NCBI RefSeq assembly: GCF_030285665.1
Contig: NZ_CP127295.1
Location: forward strand, 1,612,001-1,676,000
Reading direction: 5' to 3'
Length of the DNA: 64,000 nt
Origin: Amycolatopsis mongoliensis
GTDB lineage: Bacteria; Actinomycetota; Actinomycetes; Mycobacteriales; Pseudonocardiaceae
How positions within the stretch are numbered: position 1 is the stretch's first letter; each line of letters starts with the position of its first letter. A program made the position numbers and the translations under genes. A model generated the notes under the pieces. It was not told where the DNA came from. It worked only from the letters and a program-made list of their open reading frames with translations, and did no database searches. Positions 35,901 through 44,139 of the stretch are shown here, piece by piece.

Positions 35901-36987
35901 CGACCAGGCGCAGGCCGCGGCGGGCGGCGAGGTTGCCGATGGAGTCCGACAGGTCGACCAGCGTGACGCCGACCAGGCCCTCTTCGAGGATGATCTGCTC
36001 TTCGCGGGTGACCTCGGCGTCGTCGATGATGATCACGACGTGCGGCTGGTCCGGCGCGGGCGTGGCGTTGCGGGAGAAGCGCTGGCGGTCACGCAGCTCT
36101 TCGTCCAGCCAGTTTTCGATCTGGGCCAGCGAACCGGCCATCATCCGCAGCTGGCCGATGCCGTCGGCCAGCGTCGGGTGCTGGGCGTGCGGGAGCCACT
36201 TCGCCCACTCCCACTCCTCCTTCGCCCGGCCCGCGGTGGCGACCGCGATCAGCACGTCGTCCGGGCTGTGGAAGGTGACCATCTGCGCGAGCATCGCGCG
36301 GGTCAGGCCGCGGGTCAGCGCCCGGTCGCCCTGCATGCTCACCGCGGCGAACCCGCGCAGGGTGATCTGGGTCGGCAGGTCCGGCACGATCGAGTGCGCG
36401 CGCACGAACCGGCGCAGCGCGAGGGTGGCGATCGGCTCCAGCTCGTCGACCGGCCCGGTCTGCGGCGGGACCAGCCGCGTCGCGAGGCGGTGCGAGCTGC
36501 GCCCGACGCGCAGGTGCAGGAAGTCCTGGTCGTTCTGGCGACGCTCCCACATGCGGCGGCTGGCGGCCAGCGACCAGAGGGACTGGGGGTCGGGGTGCAC
36601 CCACTCGAGCGCGGCACGCTGGTCGACCATCGCCTCGCGGGCGCGGTCGCGCATCTGGCCCAGGTAGCGGAGGTAGTCCTTGCGGTCCTCGTCCATCTCG
36701 GCGCGCTTGGCGCCGCCGCCCTTGCCGCCACCGCCCGCCATCATCCCGAGCGTCCCGACGACCATCATGCCGCCCATGGCCATCATCATCGGGTTCCGGT
36801 TGCTGGCCTGGAACATGAAGACCATCATCCCGAGCGACGCGACGATCATGACGACCGGAAGCGCCTTCATGACGATGTTGCCGGGGATGACGCGGGGCAC
36901 CTCGGGCGGTGGCTCGAGGTGCACCTCACCGCCCGGCGGGCGCGGTGCCGCCAGCCGCGGCGACTTCTTGAACTGCAGCGTGCTCAT
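32977..36987 (-). CDS. eccC: Type VII secretion ATPase EccC
   Basis: EccC is the motor of the ESX channel and binds substrate tails. The 1336-aa protein has two N-terminal membrane segments (about residues 40-85, VVMIVASLGMMVFMFQ and the following Met-rich span) and three FtsK/SpoIIIE ATPase domains. Their P-loops are GATGSGKSE (about 480), GGPQSGKST (about 845) and DGESGKTN (about 1132, degenerate). The first domain has LVDFKGGATF and FIVCDEFSELL. The ATG at 36987 is preferred to one 15 bases upstream because AGGGG precedes it. It is a single, unsplit EccC, as in ESX-4. Confidence 0.95.
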   Translation of the reverse strand: MSTLQFKKSPRLAAPRPPGGEVHLEPPPEVPRVIPGNIVMKALPVVMIVASLGMMVFMFQASNRNPMMMAMGGMMVVGTLGMMAGGGGKGGGAKRAEMDEDRKDYLRYLGQMRDRAREAMVDQRAALEWVHPDPQSLWSLAASRRMWERRQNDQDFLHLRVGRSSHRLATRLVPPQTGPVDELEPIATLALRRFVRAHSIVPDLPTQITLRGFAAVSMQGDRALTRGLTRAMLAQMVTFHSPDDVLIAVATAGRAKEEWEWAKWLPHAQHPTLADGIGQLRMMAGSLAQIENWLDEELRDRQRFSRNATPAPDQPHVVIIIDDAEVTREEQIILEEGLVGVTLVDLSDSIGNLAARRGLRLVVEPDRLGARSAGGVEWFGRPDTLSLVETESLARLISPYRVGGAAGQDVGDEEPLLSNPSLLELLGIPGDPMTFDVQQAWRPRPIRDRYRVPFGVGEYGQPVELDIKEAAAEGMGPHGLCIGATGSGKSEFLRTLVLGMLATHSSSTLNFVLVDFKGGATFLGLDKAPHVSAVITNLADEVTLVDRMKDALAGEMNRRQEALKNGGNFKNVWEYEKARENGADLDPLPALFIVCDEFSELLAAKPDFIDLFVAIGRLGRSLQMHMLLASQRLEEGKLRGLDSHLSYRIGLKTFSAAESRAAIGVPDAFELPSVPGGGYLKYDTSTLVRFKASYVSGPYRPAGIQAAGPAATVVRADKRPQLFVPDFVELPKEPEPEQIEAPVAAQPQSEEAVEPSELDVIVSRLIGQGPPAHEVWLPPLKDPNSLDTLLPNLNPTDDRGLSPVGFFGNGRLQVPLGIIDRPYEQRRDPLWADFSGAAGHGVIVGGPQSGKSTMLRTLIMSMALTHTPEEAQFYCLDLGGGTLAGLADLPHVGGVAVARREPDKARRIVAELTTLLTEREGRFGAMGIDSMTEFRNRKRRGEIRADQDPFGDAFLIVDNWRALRDDFEELETTITRLATQGLSYGVHVIIAANRWADIRPAIKDMIGTRFELRLGDPTESDIDRRVAVNIPTGRPGRGLTREKLHMLGGLPRIDGSSDPETIAAGVADAVAKIKAAWRGRVAPQVRLLPEMITYEDVLKLDAHRDSKLIPIGVNEEDLQPIYLDFNAEPHFYAFADGESGKTNLLRQIARGISERFTAKEALILLVDYRRTMLGFVQGDSLLGYAVSSAQLESMVGDVFNSMTRRLPGPDVTQEQLKTRSWWKGPELFILVDDYDLVATSSNNPLRKLSDFLPQAKDVGLHLIVVRRTGGASKAMYDPIIGKLKEIAAPGMVMNGSRDEGALVGNIKASAMPPGRGNLLTRKAGKQLIQVSWIQPD

Positions 36988-37264
36988 CGAAGGACCCCTC
37001 ATTCAAACTCGACGATGGCGGCCACCGCTTGGTGCGCAAGGTGCGCGAACAACCTATCGAACGCCGCGGGGTAATTCCGGCGGATGCCGGAACCACCTCG
37101 TGAGCTTTGCCCCATCCTCGTTCGCGAGTGTACGACCCGGCACCGACAGTAATGATCGAATCGGGTCCGGACACAGTCGGTGGGATTCCGCGAAACACCC
37201 TCTACCTGCGGTCTCGGCCGTGCCAATCCTGGAAAGTCCAAGATCGACACCTCCGGGAGGGACC

Positions 37265-37648
37265 GTGACGAGGACGGGCAAGGCTCTGGCGCCGGCGGGG
37301 GGTCACCGTGGCGGCGCTGCTGACCACGACGGCCACGGAAGCGTCCGCCACCGGCACGACCGCGGCCGCGTGCCGCTCGACTCCTTCCGAACTGGTCGGC
37401 GGGCAGTGGCAGAGCCTCTACTCCTGCGCCGATGTCGTCGGCTACATCGGCGGGTCCGCACCCGGTACGCACGTCTACTCGGATCGTGCCGACCACGGCC
37501 CCAACCCGGACCGCTGGGCGGGCCACATCGGCGAGCGGGTGGGCGTCGACAGCACCAGCGGGGCATCGAGCCCGGTGACCGCTGGTGGCGGGTGTGCCGT
37601 CACGACGAGGGCAGTCCGTACTACTGCACCCCCTGGTACCACCAGTAG
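37265..37648 (+). pseudogene. Small secreted Cys protein disrupted by two compensating frameshifts
   Basis: GTG at 37265, with GGGAGGG upstream, starts VTRTGKALAPAG. If one G is removed from the G6 run at 37297-37302, the frame continues VTVAALLTTTATEASA, completing a signal peptide. A plausible secreted domain follows, with CRSTPSELVGGQWQSL and SCADVVGYIGG. At a G4 run (37560-37563) one G must be added to reach GIEPGDRWWRVCRHDEG and CTPWYHQ followed by TAG. Read without shifts, the middle is Arg-rich nonsense. It is either a pseudogene or a gene with two homopolymer errors. It lies divergent from eccC, upstream of eccD. Confidence 0.6.
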
Positions 37649-37720
37649 CCGACGACCCGCGCGCCACCTGTCATTGCCGGTGAATTTCGGACGTTCGATG
37701 ATGTCGGCACCGGGGTTCGG

Positions 37721-37726
37721 TATAAG
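37721..37726 (+). promoter_or_regulatory. Candidate -10 box upstream of eccD
   Basis: TATAAG stands out in GC-rich DNA 40 bp before the eccD start. No matching -35 at normal spacing is evident, so the call is weak. Confidence 0.25.
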
Positions 37727-37765
37727 TTCCCCCGGGAGCAGTCTCGATCGAGCGGGGGCAGTGCA

Positions 37766-39160
37766 GTGGCTACGGGCACGACAGTATTCAGCAGGGTGAC
37801 GGTCGTCGCGCCCTCGACGCGGATCGACGTGGCACTGCCCGCCGACGTCGCGGTGGCCGATCTCCTGCCGATGCTGCTGGACATGGCCAAGGAGTCGTCG
37901 CCGGACGGCGGGGCCCGCCACGGTGGCTGGGCGCTGGCGAAACTCGGGGACGCCCCGCTCGACCCGAGCCGCACCCTGGCCTCGCTCGGCGTCGTCGACG
38001 GTGAGCTGCTCCAGCTGCGCAAGCGCAACGAGAACCCGCCGCCGCCGCTGTACGACGACGTCGTCGACGCCATCGCGGAGTCCTCCCCCGACAGCTTCCG
38101 CCCCTGGACCAAGGAGACGGCGAACCGCTTCGGGCACGTCGCGGGCGGGCTGGCGCTGGTCGCCGCCGCGATCGCGCTGTTCATGAGCGGCTCGCTCTAC
38201 GGCGGCAACGCGCTCGGCGCGGCCATCGCCGGCGGCATCGGCGCGATCGCCTGCGTCGCGGTCGGCGCCACGCTCGCCAAGGCCTACCAGGCCGAGGCGA
38301 CCGGGGTCCTGATCGCCGCGGCCGGCGGACTGCCACTGGCGTTCGTCAGCGGCTTCTACATCGTGCCCGGGCTGTCGATGCGGGCGAACCTGCTGCTCGG
38401 CGCGGTCCTCGTGATCATCGTCGCGTCGGTCTGCATCATGGTCATCGGCGCGGGCATCACGACGTTCATCGCCGCGGCCACCGCGGGCACCTTCGGTGCG
38501 CTGGCGTTCCTCTTCGGCACGCTCGTCGCGCACCCGGCGGCCGGGATCGCGGCCGGCACGGTCGCGGTCGCCCTCGCCTGCATCTCGATCCTGCCGCGCG
38601 CCACGATCTGGCTCGCGAAGCTGCCGCTGCCGCACGTCCCCAGCAACGCCGAAGAGCTGAAGGAAGACTCCGGCTTCCCCGACTACCGGGCGATCGAGCG
38701 CCGCACCGCGGTCGCGCACAACTACATGACCGGCCTGATGATCGGCTGCGGCGCCACGGTCGCGGTGTCCGCGGTCATCGCCGCCACCGCGCCCGGCGCG
38801 TTCGGGATCATCCTGGGCGTCGTCGCGAGCCTCGTCCTCCTGCTGCGCGCCCGCGCGTACGCGAACGGCAGCCAGGCGATCGCCCTGCTCACCACGGGCC
38901 TCGTCTCGGCGACCGGCATCGCGGCGGGGTGGCTGGTCTCGGCGAGCCCGCAGAACCGCCTGCTCTACGTCTTCGGCGCGCTGATCCTCCTGGCCGCGGG
39001 CGCGCTCGTGGTCGGCGTGATCTTCCCGAACCAGCGCTTCTCGCCGCCGCTGCGGCGCACGGTGGAGATCATCGAGGCGATCTGCATCGCGTCGGTGCTC
39101 CCGCTCGCCCTGGGTGTGATGGACCTGTACACCACCCTGCGGCACCTGAACTTCAAGTGA
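37766..39160 (+). CDS. eccD: Type VII secretion membrane protein EccD
   Basis: EccD forms the main membrane lining of the ESX complex. The 464-aa protein has a cytosolic ubiquitin-like (YukD) domain at the N terminus (about residues 8-85, FSRVTVVAPSTRIDVALPAD and LASLGVVDGELLQLRK). About eleven transmembrane helices follow from residue 120 to near the end, with the loop KLPLPHVPSNAEELKED midway. The size is normal for EccD. A GTG start is used. It is followed 20 bp later by mycP, as in ESX-4, and both are divergent from eccC. Confidence 0.93.
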   Translation: MATGTTVFSRVTVVAPSTRIDVALPADVAVADLLPMLLDMAKESSPDGGARHGGWALAKLGDAPLDPSRTLASLGVVDGELLQLRKRNENPPPPLYDDVVDAIAESSPDSFRPWTKETANRFGHVAGGLALVAAAIALFMSGSLYGGNALGAAIAGGIGAIACVAVGATLAKAYQAEATGVLIAAAGGLPLAFVSGFYIVPGLSMRANLLLGAVLVIIVASVCIMVIGAGITTFIAAATAGTFGALAFLFGTLVAHPAAGIAAGTVAVALACISILPRATIWLAKLPLPHVPSNAEELKEDSGFPDYRAIERRTAVAHNYMTGLMIGCGATVAVSAVIAATAPGAFGIILGVVASLVLLLRARAYANGSQAIALLTTGLVSATGIAAGWLVSASPQNRLLYVFGALILLAAGALVVGVIFPNQRFSPPLRRTVEIIEAICIASVLPLALGVMDLYTTLRHLNFK

Positions 39161-39180
39161 CCGGATCGGGTGAATCTCGG

Positions 39181-40827
39181 ATGGCAGTAGGACGGCGTTT
39201 CGGCGCCACCCGGCGGACCACGACCGCGGTGCTGACCGGCACGATCGGCATCCTGTCCTCCCTGGCCGTCGCGGTGCCGGTCTGGGCGCAGCAGGCACCC
39301 GCGGACGGCTACTTCGCGACACCGCCCCCGGTGGACATGGGCAAGTTGCTCCCGGATTCGCGCCAGCCGGACAAGAAGTACAAGCCGAGCAAGGCCTGCG
39401 TCCAGCGCAGCACCCTCGGCCAGAACATCATCCTGAAGAGCCGGCCGTGGGGGCAGGAGTACCTGCAGATCTCGAAGGCGCAGGAGATCGTCAGGGCGGC
39501 CACCGGCGGCAGCGCCGGCGGCGGGGTCAAGGTGGCGGTGATCGACACCGGCGTGACCCGGCACCCGTGGTTCCAGGACCGGCTCAAGTCCGGCGGGGAG
39601 TACGTCGCGAAGCCGACGAACGGCCAGCCGGACGGGCTCGAAGACTGCGACGGCCACGGCACCGAGGTCGCCGGGATCATCGCGGCCAAGCCGGACAACC
39701 CCGAAGTGGGGTTCGTCGGCGTCGCCCCGGACGCGACGATCGTGTCCTACCGCCAGCTGAGCGAGAACTACGAGCCCGACACCTCGACGTCGACGCCGCC
39801 GGCGAGCAACACCGCCGGGGGCAGCCCCTCGTCGAGCACCACGCCGCCCACCGGGTCGGGGTCTGCGCTCCCGCCGAGCGGCGGCGGTGGCACCGGCTCC
39901 GGCTCCGGCTCCGGCTCCGGTGACGGCGACCAGACGTCGCCCGGGCAGTCGAACGGCGGACGTCAGCTGGAGAAAGCCGGCACCGCGGGCACGCTGAAGA
40001 CGCTGGCCGAGATCATCCGCGGCATCGCCGACCGCAGGGAAGCCGACGTCATCAACATGTCGGTCGACAACTGCCGCACCGCCACCGGCAACATCACCGA
40101 AGGCGAGCAACAGGTCCAGGCCGCCGTGCACTACGCGGCGCAGGCGGGCATCGTGGTCGTCGCCGCCGCGGGCAACGCGACCGACACCTGCCCGCAGAAC
40201 GACCAGCCGGACGCGAAGAAGCCGAAGACGATCGTGACGCCGCCGTGGTTCGCCGACGACGTGCTGTCCGTGGGGGCGATCGACGAGTTCGGCAGCGTGG
40301 CCTCGTTCAGCGTCCACGGCCCGTGGGTCGGCGTCGCGGCGCCCGGAACGAAGATCATCTCGCTCGACCCGGCCGAAGGCTCCAACAGCCTGGCGAACCT
40401 CACGTTCGAAAGCGGCGACAAGGCCAGCGAAATCCAGGGAACGAGCTTCGCCGCACCGTACGTGGCGGGCCTCGCGGCCTTGGTCAAGGCCAAGTACCCG
40501 AACCTCACCGCCAAGGGCATCATCAACCGCATCAAGGAGACCGCCCAGCACCCGGCGGCTCCCGGCGGACGCGACAACTTCGTCGGCTACGGCGTCATCG
40601 ACCCGGTCGCCGCGCTGACGCAGAGCCTGCCGTCGGAAGTGGGGAACCAGGCGCCGATCCCGCCCCCGCAGCTGGCTCAGCTCCCGCCGGCGAACGACCG
40701 CAGCTCGACCCCGATGATCGTCGCACTGGCCGGTACCGGTGGTGGTCTCGTCGCGCTGCTGATCACGCTGTTCGTGATGCGCACGATCCGCCGCAACCGG
40801 CCCGCGGAAACCGCTTCCCGCCGCTGA
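39181..40827 (+). CDS. mycP: Mycosin, type VII secretion S8 serine protease
   Basis: MycP is a membrane-anchored subtilisin that stabilises and processes for the ESX complex. The 548-aa protein has a signal peptide (ending about VWAQQ), the N-terminal extension typical of mycosins, and the catalytic triad Asp122 (AVIDTG), His159 (GHGTEVAG) and Ser422 (GTSFAAP). It ends with a transmembrane anchor (about 515-535, IVALAGTGGGLVALLITLFV) followed by a basic tail. Between His and Ser it carries an unusually long Ser/Thr/Gly/Pro-rich insertion (about residues 200-262). It lies in an operon with eccD. Confidence 0.94.
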   Translation: MAVGRRFGATRRTTTAVLTGTIGILSSLAVAVPVWAQQAPADGYFATPPPVDMGKLLPDSRQPDKKYKPSKACVQRSTLGQNIILKSRPWGQEYLQISKAQEIVRAATGGSAGGGVKVAVIDTGVTRHPWFQDRLKSGGEYVAKPTNGQPDGLEDCDGHGTEVAGIIAAKPDNPEVGFVGVAPDATIVSYRQLSENYEPDTSTSTPPASNTAGGSPSSSTTPPTGSGSALPPSGGGGTGSGSGSGSGDGDQTSPGQSNGGRQLEKAGTAGTLKTLAEIIRGIADRREADVINMSVDNCRTATGNITEGEQQVQAAVHYAAQAGIVVVAAAGNATDTCPQNDQPDAKKPKTIVTPPWFADDVLSVGAIDEFGSVASFSVHGPWVGVAAPGTKIISLDPAEGSNSLANLTFESGDKASEIQGTSFAAPYVAGLAALVKAKYPNLTAKGIINRIKETAQHPAAPGGRDNFVGYGVIDPVAALTQSLPSEVGNQAPIPPPQLAQLPPANDRSSTPMIVALAGTGGGLVALLITLFVMRTIRRNRPAETASRR

Positions 40828-40842
40828 CCCGGCCGGCCGGCG

Positions 40843-41964
40843 TCACCGCTCGGGTGGCGCCGGCGGCTTCTTCTGCTGCGGCTGGGGCTTTTCCTCCTCG
40901 CCGATCACCGGGGGCGCCACCAAACCCGGCTCTCCCAGCAGTTCCGACGACTTCACGATCGGCCGGTTCTTCGACGGGCGGCGGTTCTGGCCGCCTCCGC
41001 CGAAGGCGCCGAAGCCCATCATCGGCATCATCGGGACGCCCGACGCGCTGTGGTTCGCCGAGCTGTCCTGGGACGGTGCCGGCTGCGGTGCCGCGTCGGC
41101 GGGCCGGGCGGCGTCCGGCGTGCCCGCGCCGGTGTGCTTCGGCTCCGCCGGGTCGCCGCTCGCCGACGACGGCGTGGTCGACTGGCCGTCCGAAGACGAC
41201 GGCGTCGTCGATTCGCCGTCGGCGGGGGCGCCGGTCAAGACGTCGTCGTGCAGCTTGAACCGCTCCTCCGGGTACCGGTGCGCGATCTCGATGCTCCGGG
41301 CGGTCGCGTCGGGGTCGTCCACGCCGTCGCAAAGCCGGTCGAACGCCTCGAGGACGTCCCGCGCGGTCTCGTAGAGCGCCTTCGCGGACTCCTGCGTCTC
41401 CCGCAGCTGTGCCCGCGCCCGTTTGGTGCCGCCGCTCGGCAGCGTCATCGTCTCGGAGATCAGGTCCGCGGCGTCGACCAGCACTTCGGCGAGGTCGACG
41501 ACGACGTGGCGGAGGGTGGTCACCAGCTCGTCGAGCGCACCGGCGAGGACGGTGAACGCCTCCTGGAGGTCACCGCCCGCGGCCCCGATCTCCCGCATGT
41601 ACGCGACGAACGAGTCGGCGTCCCGGCCCGCCCAGCCGGCGTCGAGACGGCCGAGCCGGTCGTCGAGCCGCGCGGACACCTCGGCCGCGGCAGCGGCGGC
41701 CTGGCGCAGCCGCCCGGCTTCGGCGCCGAGGTCTCCCCAGCGGCCGATCAGCGGGCGGAAGTACGTCTCGACGGGATCGATCAGCCCGAGCTGGTGTGCG
41801 ACGTCGGTGAGGTACGCCAGGTACGGCTCGGCCGTGGCGGCGATCTCGTCGCCTTCCGCGTCCGGGCCGAAAGCCACCGCGGGGGCGGTGGACACCGGAG
41901 CGGCGGCCTTGGCCAGCGGGTGCGGGATGGACTCCGTGGAGCCTTCCGGTTCGGCGAACATCAT
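40843..41964 (-). CDS. WXG100-domain protein with Ser/Pro-rich C terminus, T7SS cargo candidate
   Basis: This 373-aa protein has no signal peptide. Residues about 30-230 are helical with a central WAGRDADSF turn, resembling the WXG100/PPE fold. Residues 240-373 are disordered: repeats of TTPSSSDGQSTTPSS, a Met/Gly patch (GVPMMPMMGFGAFGGGG), and a Pro/Lys/Gln end. Its ATG overlaps the stop of the EspC-like gene (ATGA), forming a pair like that at 19198-22055. It is probably secreted through the surrounding T7SS and may be EspB-like; this is inferred from layout and context. Confidence 0.75.
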   Translation of the reverse strand: MMFAEPEGSTESIPHPLAKAAAPVSTAPAVAFGPDAEGDEIAATAEPYLAYLTDVAHQLGLIDPVETYFRPLIGRWGDLGAEAGRLRQAAAAAAEVSARLDDRLGRLDAGWAGRDADSFVAYMREIGAAGGDLQEAFTVLAGALDELVTTLRHVVVDLAEVLVDAADLISETMTLPSGGTKRARAQLRETQESAKALYETARDVLEAFDRLCDGVDDPDATARSIEIAHRYPEERFKLHDDVLTGAPADGESTTPSSSDGQSTTPSSASGDPAEPKHTGAGTPDAARPADAAPQPAPSQDSSANHSASGVPMMPMMGFGAFGGGGQNRRPSKNRPIVKSSELLGEPGLVAPPVIGEEEKPQPQQKKPPAPPER

Positions 41965-42278
41965 CCGACCCTGCCCGCGCGCTTGATCAGCTCCGCCGCC
42001 TCGGCGTCCTGCCCGCTGTGGCGGACCGTGACCTGCCGCAGCGCCTCCGCGGCCGACTTCAGCGCTTCGGCACCGTCGGCCAGCTGGCGTCGCAGCGCGC
42101 CGACCGCGCGGCCGTACGACTCACCGAGCCCGATCTGCGCCCCCAGCGGGCCATAGGACTCGCCGGAGACCTCTTCGCCCCCCACGACGGCCGCCGCGGC
42201 GTGCAGGTCGTCAGCGGCCTCCTCAGCCGTCCGGGCGTACTCGGCGACGACCACGCCGTCCATCCTCAAGCCGGCCAT
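41961..42278 (-). CDS. EspC-like protein (second copy)
   Basis: This 105-aa helical protein has the helix-loop-helix layout of EspC/DUF2580 proteins: EYARTAEEAADDLHAAAAVV, a short loop with GPLGAQIGLGES, then RRQLADGAEALKSAAEALRQ. The ATG has GGAGAGG upstream. It is translationally coupled to the 373-aa WXG100 protein. It lies within the ESX core between mycP and eccB, so it is probably a native substrate or partner of this system. The overall similarity to the EspC-like protein at 21744 is in length and helical pattern. Confidence 0.7.
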   Translation of the reverse strand: MAGLRMDGVVVAEYARTAEEAADDLHAAAAVVGGEEVSGESYGPLGAQIGLGESYGRAVGALRRQLADGAEALKSAAEALRQVTVRHSGQDAEAAELIKRAGRVG

Positions 42279-42344
42279 GGCACCTCTCCGCTCACCAGAA
42301 GATCCTTCGGGCGTGTGACGTCCGCCGCCGCCCGATGGTTCCGG

Positions 42345-43982
42345 TCAGCCGCCCGCCTGCGGGGTCTGGCTCGGGAACGCGCCGGCGTTCGGGTCGATCG
42401 GCACCGAGTCGAACTGCTTGAGCACGTCCTGGGTGTTCAGCGAAGCGCCGGTCGGCAGCAGGCCGATGATCGACTCGGGCGCGGGCTGCCGGTTGGTCAG
42501 GCCGATCGCGTCCGCGGTCGCGGCGTCCGGGACGCTGTAGCGGATGCCGCGGTCGGAGATCAGCTGGATCGCGCCCTTGCCGAAGCTGGCCTGGCCGGTC
42601 GCGGACTGGACCACCGCGCCGAAGCCGGGCTGGAGGTAGAACCCGTTGATCGGCACGCGGTTCGGGCCCGGCGTGGTGACCTTCGTCGTCGCGAACTTCG
42701 CGCCGTGGCTGTTCTGGCCCGGCAGCTGGGTGTCGATGTAGACCGAGGTGTGGCCGTCGCGGTTCGCGCCGTCACCGACGACGGACCAGCCGAGGCAGGC
42801 GACCGCCGAGTTCTTCGTCGCGTCGAGGACCGTCGGGACCGAACGCGGGAACGAGTCGACCGGGATGTAGTCGGGGTCGCCGGACCGCAGCACGCGGATG
42901 CCGGACAGCTTGTCGAGCCCGAGGGTCCGCAGCTCGCTCGCGCTGCCGTGCTTCGCGACGCGCATGACGTCGGCGACCGCCTGCGACACCTGCTGGATGC
43001 CGGTCGTGGTGATGGCCCAGTACTGCGGCTGCTCACCGGTGGGCTGGGTGGAGAAGACGTCGCCCGCCGCGAGCCCGTCGAGGTCGGCCGGGGCCGGGCC
43101 GTCCGGGATCTGCGGCGGGGTCAGGCGCGACACCTCGGGGATCGCGTTCAGCAGGCCCTGCGTGATCTTCCGCGGTTTCTGGTTCAGCAGCTGCAGGGCG
43201 GTCGAGACCGAGTTGTGCGAGTCGCTGGTGTCGATCTCGGCGCGGACGGTGTTGGCGTTCGGGCGGTTCTGCGTGCTCGGCAGGCGGTAGATCAGGTAGG
43301 TCTTGCCGTTGTCCGCCGCCGCCAGCAGCGCTTCCTTCTCCCCCAGCTCGGTGCCGAGGCCGCTCGGGGCGACGCCGCCGAAGACGGAGGTCTCGGTCTT
43401 GCCGATGTCCGGGTTCGGCTGCGTCGGGTCCAGCAGAACCTGGTCGCACACCGCCCAATTGGGGGAAATCCGCTGGGATTCCGTCGGGATCAGCTGCGGC
43501 CCGTCCGGAATACCGGTCAGCTTTCCGCGCGGAATGTCCTTCAGCTGGTCGTCGGAAACGACCGTGGGATTCTTCACACTCGTGGTGCTCGCCGCGGCCG
43601 GGGCCGCCGGCGCGGCGCCGGGGTTGTTGCCCGTGCTCGTCTGCTTCTGCTGGGCCAGCAGGAGAAGCCGCGCCGACGCGAGGTTGAACGTCGGGACGAG
43701 CGTCTTCGGGTTCCCCATCACCACGTAGACCGTGCCGGACTGCTCACCGATCACGATGTTGCCGGCCTCGGGGACCGACGGAGCCGGGCTGAGCAGCCCC
43801 CAGACGACGAACACGATCATGCCGAGGGCGCCGAGCACCACCCCCACGATCGTGGCCCTCGTGTGGGTGCGCATCGGGTCGTGCAGCATCACGGCGTCGC
43901 GCCGGACCAGCGCCGACTGCATCCGGCGCAGGACGAACTGATACGCCTGGACCTGAGACTTAGTCGTGGGTGTTGATGGCAT
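42345..43982 (-). CDS. eccB: Type VII secretion protein EccB
   Basis: EccB is a single-pass component of the ESX membrane complex with a large extracytoplasmic domain. The 545-aa protein has the conserved cytosolic start SQVQAYQFVLRRMQSALVRRD, one membrane segment (about residues 45-65, ATIVGVVLGALGMIVFVVWG), and a periplasmic region with repeated R-domains; the two cysteines are in WAVCDQVLL and AVACLGWSV. These features are standard for EccB. The gene is oriented opposite to mycP and divergent from eccE, as eccB4 is to mycP4 in mycobacteria. Confidence 0.94.
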   Translation of the reverse strand: MPSTPTTKSQVQAYQFVLRRMQSALVRRDAVMLHDPMRTHTRATIVGVVLGALGMIVFVVWGLLSPAPSVPEAGNIVIGEQSGTVYVVMGNPKTLVPTFNLASARLLLLAQQKQTSTGNNPGAAPAAPAAASTTSVKNPTVVSDDQLKDIPRGKLTGIPDGPQLIPTESQRISPNWAVCDQVLLDPTQPNPDIGKTETSVFGGVAPSGLGTELGEKEALLAAADNGKTYLIYRLPSTQNRPNANTVRAEIDTSDSHNSVSTALQLLNQKPRKITQGLLNAIPEVSRLTPPQIPDGPAPADLDGLAAGDVFSTQPTGEQPQYWAITTTGIQQVSQAVADVMRVAKHGSASELRTLGLDKLSGIRVLRSGDPDYIPVDSFPRSVPTVLDATKNSAVACLGWSVVGDGANRDGHTSVYIDTQLPGQNSHGAKFATTKVTTPGPNRVPINGFYLQPGFGAVVQSATGQASFGKGAIQLISDRGIRYSVPDAATADAIGLTNRQPAPESIIGLLPTGASLNTQDVLKQFDSVPIDPNAGAFPSQTPQAGG

Positions 43983-44139
43983 TCTCGACCTACAGCTCTC
44001 CCCGTCGCGGTACGGTTCCGCAGGATAGCCGTACGGGGACCGTCTGGTGTGGGGTTTCTACCAACTCCGGCTAGGGTCGGACTCCCCGGGACCCGGCTTC
44101 CGGGTACGCAGCAAGCACCGAGGGGAAGAGAAAGCGCGG

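Noticed and set aside
32485..37074. A 1529-codon plus-strand open frame opposite eccC
   Set aside because: It is a mirror frame created by high GC and codon bias of eccC; the translation is Arg/Gln/Val-rich with no domain, while the minus strand has clear EccC motifs.
37075..37092. Short palindrome TTCCGGC-GGAT-GCCGGAA upstream of the disrupted secreted gene
   Set aside because: Seven-bp arms are common by chance at this GC content and it has no clear position relative to a promoter.
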